NCBI GenBank assembly: GCA_021787505.1
Contig: JAJYLU010000160.1
Coordinates: forward strand, 1-5,569
From: Nitrospirota bacterium
GTDB taxonomy: Bacteria; Nitrospirota; Thermodesulfovibrionia; Thermodesulfovibrionales; UBA6898
Direction: 5' to 3'
Length of the DNA: 5,569 bases
In this document: positions 1 through 5,569 of the stretch, piece by piece
Position numbering within the stretch: the first letter of the stretch is position 1
How the letters are laid out: every line of letters starts with the position of its first letter
Notes under the pieces: generated by a model
What the model was told of the DNA's origin: nothing
Database searches by the model: none
Seen by the model: only the letters and a program-made list of their open reading frames with translations
Position numbers and translations under genes: made by a program

Positions 1-560
<560 letters not shown>

Positions 561-561
561 G

Positions 562-566
562 AAGGA
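562..566 (+). promoter_or_regulatory. Shine-Dalgarno site fixing the TTG start of ftsI
   Basis: AAGGA lies in the 16-nt ftsL-ftsI gap, 10 bases before TTG 577-579. A second purine-rich AAGGAG (552-557) overlaps the ftsL stop but is 19 bases away, too far for normal use. The well-placed site supports TTG as the true start, since the next in-frame ATG (658) would remove most of the membrane anchor. Confidence 0.7.
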
Positions 567-576
567 AGAACGGCAT

Positions 577-2307
577 TTGAACAGGAAACGCGCGATTATT
601 CTCAACACGGCGATCATCTTCGGGTTCTTCGCTATTTTTCTCCGCCTTTCTTCCCTCATGATAGTCGACCACAAGGCCCTTTCAGATCGGGCCAAACTGC
701 AGCAGATCAAGGGAGAAAACATTCAAGTCATGAGGGGGAACATCTACGACCGCAGGGGCAGGGAGTTCGCGGTGAACCTGGAGCTCGAATCGCTTTACTG
801 CGACTCGACGGAGGTCGATATCGACAGGGACAAGGTGAGAAAGCTCTCGGCGGTGCTCGGCATGGAACCGAAGGTGATGAAGGCTAAGTTCGAGCCGGAC
901 AAAAGGTTCACCTGGATCGACAGGAAGCTGTCACCCCAAAAGGCGGAAGAAGTGAAGACGATACTCGGCATGAAAGAAAAATCGGGGACCGTGGCCGCGG
1001 ACGGTTTCGGCTTTATCCCCGAGGCCAAGCGGTTTTATCCAAAAGGGATGCTCGCCTCGCACGTGATAGGCGCCGTGGGTCTCGACAATCAGGCTCTTGA
1101 AGGAGTGGAACTGAAATACAACAAGTACCTCAAGATCGCAGGTGGAAAGGTATATTTCGAAAGGGACGCCAGCGGCAGGATGCTTTCTTCAGGCATCGAC
1201 ATGCAGGCCAGAGGCAGTGACGTCGTTCTTACCATCGACGAAGGGCTCCAGTATATTGTCGAGAAGGAACTGGATAAGGCGATGGCCAAGTGGAGGGCGG
1301 TCGCTGCCTCGGTGATCATGATGGACCCCTTTACGGGCGAGATTCTGGCACTGGCGAACAGGCCGTCTTACGATCTGAACGACATCATAAGGGCGGGCAA
1401 AAACGAGGTGCGGGACAGGGCGATCACCGACGTCTATGAGCCGGGCTCCACATTCAAGATTGTGATCGGCACCGCGGCGCTGGAGGAAAAGATTTTTACG
1501 CCGGAGTCGACTTTCGATGTGAGCAGGGGCAGTATCGAAGTGGGACGCAAGGTTGTCCACGACGCCCATCGCCACGGCGTGCTCGCATTCAGGGAAGTGA
1601 TACAGAAATCATCGAACGTCGGCTCTATCATGATCGGGATGAGACTAGGAAAAGAAAAGATTTATGAATACGCGAAGCGCTACGAGTTCGGAGATCCTAC
1701 CGGTATCGACCTGCCGGGAGAGGTCTCGGGGTGGATCAGAAAGCCGGAGAAATGGTCGGCCACCTCGATCGGCGCTATACCTATAGGTCAGGAAGTCGCG
1801 GTGACGCCTCTGCAGGTATTGCGGGCCTATTCGGTGGTCGCCAACGGAGGCTATTTGGTGAGGCCGCACGTAGTCTCGGAGATCAGGACGCATGACGGAC
1901 AGGTCGTGATGTCCTTCGACAAAGCGGCGAATAAGCGGGTGATCTCGGCGAAGACCGCGGGGATCTTCAAACAGATACTCGAGACGGTTGTCGAGGAGGG
2001 CGGGACCGCTACAGAAGCGGCGGTCGACGGCAACAAGGTTGCTGGCAAGACCGGCACCGCCCAGCTGATCGACCGGGTGACGAAGAGGTATTCGAAAAGC
2101 AGATACGTGAGTTCCTTTGTCGGTTTCGTCCCTGCCGATAATCCTAAGATCGCGATGATAGTGGTGGTCTACGAGCCGAAGGGGGCGATATACGGCGGCG
2201 TGGTCGCGGGGCCTGTATTCAGAAACATCGCCGATCAGGCATTGTCGTATCTGAACGTCCCTCGTGACGATGTCTCTGAAAAGAACCTGCTGCTGGTGTC
2301 GAAATGA
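577..2307 (+). CDS. ftsI: FtsI / PBP3, septal peptidoglycan D,D-transpeptidase
   Basis: This is a 576-residue class B penicillin-binding protein, close to E. coli FtsI (588). A very short cytoplasmic N-terminus (MNRKR) leads into a membrane anchor at about residues 6-30. The pedestal/dimerisation region at about 45-200 contains RGNIYDRRG (53-61). The transpeptidase domain at about 240-555 has all three catalytic motifs: STFK (nucleophile Ser291, Lys294), SSN (345-347) and KTGT (491-494). By family knowledge it cross-links peptide stems in the periplasm during septation, works with FtsW and is the target of some beta-lactams. There are no PASTA repeats after the catalytic domain, so it resembles Gram-negative PBP3 more than SpoVD or PBP2x. 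I chose the TTG at 577 because it keeps the membrane anchor and has a good ribosome-binding site; the next ATG (658) falls at the end of the anchor. The TGA stop overlaps the murE ATG in ATGA (2304-2307). No key residue is missing. Confidence 0.97.
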   Translation: MNRKRAIILNTAIIFGFFAIFLRLSSLMIVDHKALSDRAKLQQIKGENIQVMRGNIYDRRGREFAVNLELESLYCDSTEVDIDRDKVRKLSAVLGMEPKVMKAKFEPDKRFTWIDRKLSPQKAEEVKTILGMKEKSGTVAADGFGFIPEAKRFYPKGMLASHVIGAVGLDNQALEGVELKYNKYLKIAGGKVYFERDASGRMLSSGIDMQARGSDVVLTIDEGLQYIVEKELDKAMAKWRAVAASVIMMDPFTGEILALANRPSYDLNDIIRAGKNEVRDRAITDVYEPGSTFKIVIGTAALEEKIFTPESTFDVSRGSIEVGRKVVHDAHRHGVLAFREVIQKSSNVGSIMIGMRLGKEKIYEYAKRYEFGDPTGIDLPGEVSGWIRKPEKWSATSIGAIPIGQEVAVTPLQVLRAYSVVANGGYLVRPHVVSEIRTHDGQVVMSFDKAANKRVISAKTAGIFKQILETVVEEGGTATEAAVDGNKVAGKTGTAQLIDRVTKRYSKSRYVSSFVGFVPADNPKIAMIVVVYEPKGAIYGGVVAGPVFRNIADQALSYLNVPRDDVSEKNLLLVSK

Positions 2308-3785
2308 GACTCGGCGCAATATTGGAAGGGGTGGAAAAGGTGAGCGTGACCGGTGGACTGGATGCCGGGATCACGGGCATCTCCTACGATTCGAGAAAGA
2401 CGGAGGGCGGCCACCTTTTTGTTGCGGTGCGCGGTGAGCATGCAGACGGTCACGATTTCATAGGGGCCGCGATTGCACGCGGCGCGGCCGCGGTAGTGTG
2501 CGAACAGGTACCGGCGGGCGGCCGATATCAGGGGGTTTCTTTCATCCGCGTCGCAGACAGCAGGAATGCCCTTGCAGCGATCGCGAACAATTTCTACGGA
2601 AGACCGTCGGAGGCGCTCTGCGTTATCGGGGTGACCGGCACGAACGGAAAGACTACTACCACCTACATGATTAAGTCGATCCTCGAAACGTGGGGAAAGA
2701 AGACGGGACTGGTCGGGACGATCCGGAGCATGGTGGGAAGCGAGGTGTCCGAGGCAGAGCACACGACGCCGGAGGCGCCCGAGTTCCAGGGGCTTCTCCA
2801 TAAAATGCGTGCGGCGGGCTGCACGCATGTGGTCTCCGAGGTATCGTCTCACGCGCTCGCGCAGAAGCGGGTGGACGGCACGGTGTTCAGGGCGGGCGTC
2901 TTTACGAACCTCACCAGGGACCATCTCGATTTCCATCAGACCATGGAAGAATACTTTCTCGCGAAAGAGCGGCTCTTCAGGGCGCTGCTGGCGGGCGCTG
3001 CTGTCATCAATTACGACGATATCTATGGCAGAAGACTGCTCTCCGATATCGCCGGCCTGCAGACCCCGGGAAAAGGGGTGCTCACTTACGGACTCGAAAC
3101 AGGAGCGGACCTGACGGCCTCCGATATACACGACTCTTTTAAAGGGCTGCAGTTTACGATCATCGCAGACGGGGTCAAGCACAGGGTGCGATCGTCTTTT
3201 GTCGGGCTGCCGAACGTCTATAACATCCTTTCGGCGGCCGGAGCGACGTTGACCCTCGGCGTGCCCTGGGAAGTGATCCTCAGGGGGATCAGGAACGCAG
3301 GGCCGGTGACAGGACGTTTCGAAAAGGTGGACGCGGGACAAAAATTTCTCGCCGTCGTCGACTACGCTCATACCGAAGACGCACTCGAAAGGCTTATCTA
3401 CACCGCCAGGGGTTTGACCGAAGGCAGGATCATCACCGTCTTCGGGTGCGGGGGCGACAGGGACAAGGGCAAGAGACCGAGGATGGCTGCGGTCGCCACC
3501 AGGCTGAGCGACCTTGTAGTGATCACTTCCGACAACCCGAGGTCGGAGGACCCGGGAAAGATCATCACCGAGGTGGAAGCGGGCGCGGTGAAAAAAAATT
3601 ATCTCGTTGAGCCCGACAGAAGGCAAGCCATACAGCGGGCGATACTCCTTGCGGATAACGGGGACGTGGTCCTCGTCGCGGGCAAGGGGCACGAGGATTG
3701 TCAGATTATCGGGGGAAGAAGTTTCCATTTCAGCGACAGGGAGGTGCTCGAAGAGGCGATACGGCAACTCGTAAAAAATGACTGA
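2304..3785 (+). CDS. murE: MurE, UDP-MurNAc-L-Ala-D-Glu:meso-diaminopimelate ligase
   Basis: This 493-residue Mur ligase has the full three-domain layout. The N-terminal UDP-binding domain (about 1-100) contains YDSR (28-31). The central ATPase domain (about 105-310) carries the P-loop GVTGTNGKTTT (109-119), TTPE (154-157), EVSSHAL (179-185) and NLTRDHLDFH (202-211). The C-terminal domain (about 330-485) follows. Lys221 in the AKERLF segment matches the lysine that is carbamylated in characterised MurE enzymes. DNPR (410-413) and GKGHE (460-464) are the meso-diaminopimelate recognition motifs; L-lysine-adding MurE enzymes lack DNPR. The enzyme therefore most likely adds meso-DAP to UDP-MurNAc-L-Ala-D-Glu with ATP in the cytoplasm. 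The ATG overlaps the ftsI stop by 4 nt and no clear Shine-Dalgarno precedes it, so translation is probably coupled to ftsI. In-frame GTG codons at 2331, 2340 and 2346 are possible but less likely starts, because they shorten the usual N-terminus. Confidence 0.97.
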   Translation: MRLGAILEGVEKVSVTGGLDAGITGISYDSRKTEGGHLFVAVRGEHADGHDFIGAAIARGAAAVVCEQVPAGGRYQGVSFIRVADSRNALAAIANNFYGRPSEALCVIGVTGTNGKTTTTYMIKSILETWGKKTGLVGTIRSMVGSEVSEAEHTTPEAPEFQGLLHKMRAAGCTHVVSEVSSHALAQKRVDGTVFRAGVFTNLTRDHLDFHQTMEEYFLAKERLFRALLAGAAVINYDDIYGRRLLSDIAGLQTPGKGVLTYGLETGADLTASDIHDSFKGLQFTIIADGVKHRVRSSFVGLPNVYNILSAAGATLTLGVPWEVILRGIRNAGPVTGRFEKVDAGQKFLAVVDYAHTEDALERLIYTARGLTEGRIITVFGCGGDRDKGKRPRMAAVATRLSDLVVITSDNPRSEDPGKIITEVEAGAVKKNYLVEPDRRQAIQRAILLADNGDVVLVAGKGHEDCQIIGGRSFHFSDREVLEEAIRQLVKND

Positions 3786-3826
3786 AACATAGCAGACGTT
3801 TTCGAGGGGGGCAATATAAATACAGT
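3786..3826 (+). promoter_or_regulatory. murE-murF spacer with murF ribosome-binding site
   Basis: This 41-nt spacer is the largest non-coding gap in the window. It holds a purine run, GAGGGGGG (3804-3811), the only plausible Shine-Dalgarno for murF. The 15 bases between it and the ATG are longer than usual. Those bases are AT-rich and include TATAAA (3815-3820), which resembles a -10 box, but no convincing -35 element is seen. I see no terminator-like hairpin. The ribosome-binding role is reasonable; a promoter role is speculative. Confidence 0.45.
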
Positions 3827-5197
3827 ATGGCGCAGTTATTACTCGAAGAAATAGTGAAGGCGGCAGGGGGAAAGATACTCTGCGGTAATCACAGGGCATT
3901 TACCGGCCTGTCCATCGACTCACGGACGATCCAACAGGGCGAACTCTTCCTTGCGATCAGGGGAGAACGGTTTGACGGTCACCAGTTCCTTTCCGCTGCG
4001 CTCGAAAAGGGGGCAGGGGCGGTAGTCGACCGTGCCCCGGATGGGTCCTTCGCGGGCAGGACGGTCATCGCCGTAAAGGATACCATCACTGCTCTGCAGG
4101 ACATCGCCCGTCATCTGCGCCATGCGAAGGACGTTAAGGTCGTTGGAGTGACCGGGACGAACGGGAAGACGACCACGAAGGAACTCGTCGCGTCGGTCCT
4201 CGGCGTCCGTCACAGGGTGCTTAAGACGGAGGGTAACCTCAACAACCATATCGGCCTTCCTCTCAGTATCTGCCGCATGAAAGGTGATGAGTCGGTGATG
4301 GTGCTTGAGATGGGGTCGAACGCGGAAGGGGATATCGCCCTGCTCTGCGATATCGCGCGGCCGGACTTCGCGGTAGTCACGAACGTCGGTGCCGCACACC
4401 TCGAGGGGTTCGGGAGTCTCGAAACCGTGCGCAAGACCGATCTCGAAATACTTGCATATGCAAAGGCCGTATCGGTGAACGCCGACGACGCGTTTCTCTG
4501 TGAGGGACTGAAAGGGTTCGGCGGGAAGATCATTACATACGGAATAAAGAGCAGGGCTGATGTGCGTGCAGAAGATATCAAACTCGCTGAAAAGGGTTCG
4601 CGCTTTGTGATTCGTTTCCCCGACGGCGGCGGGCTCCCTGTCAACCTCCGGATTTCGGGCGAGTTCAATGTCCGCAATGCCCTCGCGGCCGCTTCTCTGG
4701 CCGACGCCCTGGGCACCGATCGGCGGGACATCAGGGAGGGTTTGGAATCTTTCGGCGGGGCGCCGATGAGGCTTGAGGTGAAGGAACTGGCCGGGGCAGT
4801 GCTGATAGACGACGTCTATAATGCGAACCCCGCGTCGATGGAGGAGGCGGTCAGGGAACTGATGCGGCTGAAGCGAAAGAGAACGGTCGCGGTGCTCGGC
4901 GACATGCTGGAACTCGGGCGCTATGCGGAATCGGCGCACAGGGAACTCGTCGACCTGCTTACGCTTTCGGGCGTCGACATACTTATCGCAGTGGGCAGCG
5001 AGATGAAAAAGGCTTCCTCCGCGTTCAGGGGGGCCTGCTACAGGGCCGACGACGCTACTGCTGCAGGCTCGATGCTTTCAGAGGTACTGTCGGCGGGCGA
5101 TACCGTGCTGATAAAGGGTTCGCGGGGAATGCGCATGGAGAGGGTCTCGGCCGGCATTCGTGTGCGCGCAGAAGGAGAGAAGACAAATGCTCTATAA
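3827..5197 (+). CDS. murF: MurF, UDP-MurNAc-tripeptide:D-alanyl-D-alanine ligase
   Basis: This 456-residue Mur ligase is near the usual MurF length (E. coli 452). The N-terminal domain (about 1-98) has IDSR (30-33). The central ATPase domain (about 103-295) has the P-loop GVTGTNGKTTT (107-117), EMG (161-163) and NVGAAHLEGFGS (186-197). The C-terminal domain (about 310-445) has the MurF-typical DDVYNANPASM (328-338), LGDMLELG (357-364) and KGSRGMRME (430-438). By family knowledge it joins D-Ala-D-Ala to the UDP-MurNAc-tripeptide with ATP, the last cytoplasmic step before MraY. YNANP and KGSR separate it from MurE, MurC and MurD. The residues after EMG read SNAEGDI, where GEI is usual, a conservative change. 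No ATG, GTG or TTG lies upstream in frame within the spacer, so ATG 3827 is the only sensible start. The 3' end overlaps mraY by 11 nt, so the last codons also contain the mraY start. Confidence 0.97.
   Translation: MAQLLLEEIVKAAGGKILCGNHRAFTGLSIDSRTIQQGELFLAIRGERFDGHQFLSAALEKGAGAVVDRAPDGSFAGRTVIAVKDTITALQDIARHLRHAKDVKVVGVTGTNGKTTTKELVASVLGVRHRVLKTEGNLNNHIGLPLSICRMKGDESVMVLEMGSNAEGDIALLCDIARPDFAVVTNVGAAHLEGFGSLETVRKTDLEILAYAKAVSVNADDAFLCEGLKGFGGKIITYGIKSRADVRAEDIKLAEKGSRFVIRFPDGGGLPVNLRISGEFNVRNALAAASLADALGTDRRDIREGLESFGGAPMRLEVKELAGAVLIDDVYNANPASMEEAVRELMRLKRKRTVAVLGDMLELGRYAESAHRELVDLLTLSGVDILIAVGSEMKKASSAFRGACYRADDATAAGSMLSEVLSAGDTVLIKGSRGMRMERVSAGIRVRAEGEKTNAL
5172..5177 (+). promoter_or_regulatory. 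Shine-Dalgarno site of mraY, inside murF
   Basis: AAGGAG lies 9 bases before ATG 5187, in the last codons of murF. It is the strongest ribosome-binding site in the window and fixes the mraY start within the 11-nt murF/mraY overlap. Confidence 0.75.
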
Positions 5198-5569
5198 GAT
5201 CCTCTACGGCATGCATGTATTCTTCTCCCCGCTGAACGTTTTCAGGTATATCACCTTCAGGACCGCCCTTGCGGTGATCACGGCAATGCTGCTGACGCTC
5301 TTTGTCGGCCCCAGGATTATCGCGTGGCTGAAGAAGGTGAGCGTGACGCAGCAGATACGCAACGACGGCCCGCAGACCCACCTAAAGAAATCCGGCACAC
5401 CTACGATGGGCGGCATTATCATCATTGTCTGTATTCTCGCATCGTTGCTGATGTGGGGGGACCTCGAAAACATGTACGTCTGGACCATGGTCCTTTCCCT
5501 TATCGGCTACGGCGGCATCGGCCTGCTGGACGACTATCTGAAGGTCATAAGGAAAAACCCCAAGGGGCT
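5187..5569 (+). CDS. mraY: MraY, phospho-MurNAc-pentapeptide translocase, N-terminal fragment
   Basis: The first 127 codons of mraY run off the end of the window with an open frame. The visible part closely follows the E. coli MraY pattern: NVFRYITFR (17-25), a membrane span at about 24-42, VGPRII (40-45), IRNDGPQTHLKKSGTPTMGG (57-76), a second span at about 75-91, a third at about 98-114, and LLDDYLKVIRK (113-123). Asp115 and Asp116 correspond to the paired aspartates of the polyprenyl-phosphate sugar-phosphate transferase family that are essential for activity, at the same numbering as in E. coli. By family knowledge this integral inner-membrane enzyme transfers phospho-MurNAc-pentapeptide from UDP to undecaprenyl phosphate, making lipid I. 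It uses the MurF product directly. The ATG lies inside the murF 3' end with a strong Shine-Dalgarno, so the two are probably co-translated. The missing part should be roughly 230 further residues. Confidence 0.97.
   Translation, partial: MLYKILYGMHVFFSPLNVFRYITFRTALAVITAMLLTLFVGPRIIAWLKKVSVTQQIRNDGPQTHLKKSGTPTMGGIIIIVCILASLLMWGDLENMYVWTMVLSLIGYGGIGLLDDYLKVIRKNPKG

Noticed and set aside
1645..2319. Minus-strand open frame (224 codons) across the 3' half of ftsI
   Set aside because: Overlaps the ftsI transpeptidase domain with intact catalytic motifs; low-complexity Arg/Asp/His-rich composition marks it as a shadow.
3778..3792. Four-codon ATG...TAG mini-frame overlapping the murE stop
   Set aside because: It has no ribosome-binding site, and a frame this short is expected by chance. 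A reinitiation role toward murF cannot be supported from one sequence.
2235..3899. Long minus-strand open frame (554 codons) across murE
   Set aside because: It lies wholly antisense to murE and the ends of its neighbours. The encoded sequence is rich in Arg, His, Pro and Asp with no recognisable domain, as expected for the reverse complement of a GC-rich coding gene.
2628..4177. Near-repeat DNA at the two P-loops (2628-2660 and 4145-4177)
   Set aside because: Both encode the same GVTGTNGKTTT motif in paralogous Mur ligases. The similarity is explained by protein homology and does not extend as a true DNA repeat.
3920..4939. Minus-strand open frame (339 codons) across murF
   Set aside because: Antisense shadow of murF with biased composition and no motif; murF itself has every family motif in the + frame.

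Overview
The window is a continuous, gene-dense piece of a bacterial dcw (division and cell wall) cluster, all on the + strand. In order it holds the 3' end of rsmH (mraW), ftsL, ftsI (PBP3), murE, murF and the 5' end of mraY. About 99% of the bases are coding. The only gaps are 16 nt (ftsL-ftsI) and 41 nt (murE-murF). The other junctions overlap: ATGA at rsmH/ftsL and ftsI/murE, and 11 nt at murF/mraY. This is the layout of one polycistronic, translationally coupled transcript. No RNA gene, mobile element, CRISPR array or clear terminator is visible.

The organism is very likely a diderm (Gram-negative) bacterium. MurE carries the DNPR signature of meso-diaminopimelate-adding enzymes. FtsI has no C-terminal PASTA repeats, unlike many Firmicutes and actinobacterial division PBPs. 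The gene order is the classical Gram-negative one. The DNA is GC-rich, clearly above 50% by eye. The protein sequences feel closest to Nitrospirota or Desulfobacterota (deltaproteobacteria-like) lineages, but that is an impression from residue patterns, not a search result, and should be held loosely.

Layout: 1-192 is the RsmH C-terminus (16S rRNA m4C1402 methyltransferase). 189-560 is a small bitopic FtsL-like protein. 577-2307 is FtsI, starting at TTG. 2304-3785 is MurE. 3827-5197 is MurF. 5187 to the window end is MraY, first 127 residues.

How the genes work together: MurE and MurF add meso-DAP and then D-Ala-D-Ala to the cytoplasmic UDP-MurNAc-peptide. MraY transfers the finished phospho-MurNAc-pentapeptide to undecaprenyl phosphate, giving lipid I. 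FtsI cross-links the resulting peptidoglycan at the septum, with FtsL as its bitopic divisome partner. RsmH fine-tunes the ribosomal P site and is a conserved companion at the head of this cluster.

I looked for an undescribed system and did not find one. This is an ordinary housekeeping region. The remaining points of interest are small: a divergent FtsL tail, an unusual start codon, junction architecture and one homopolymer run.
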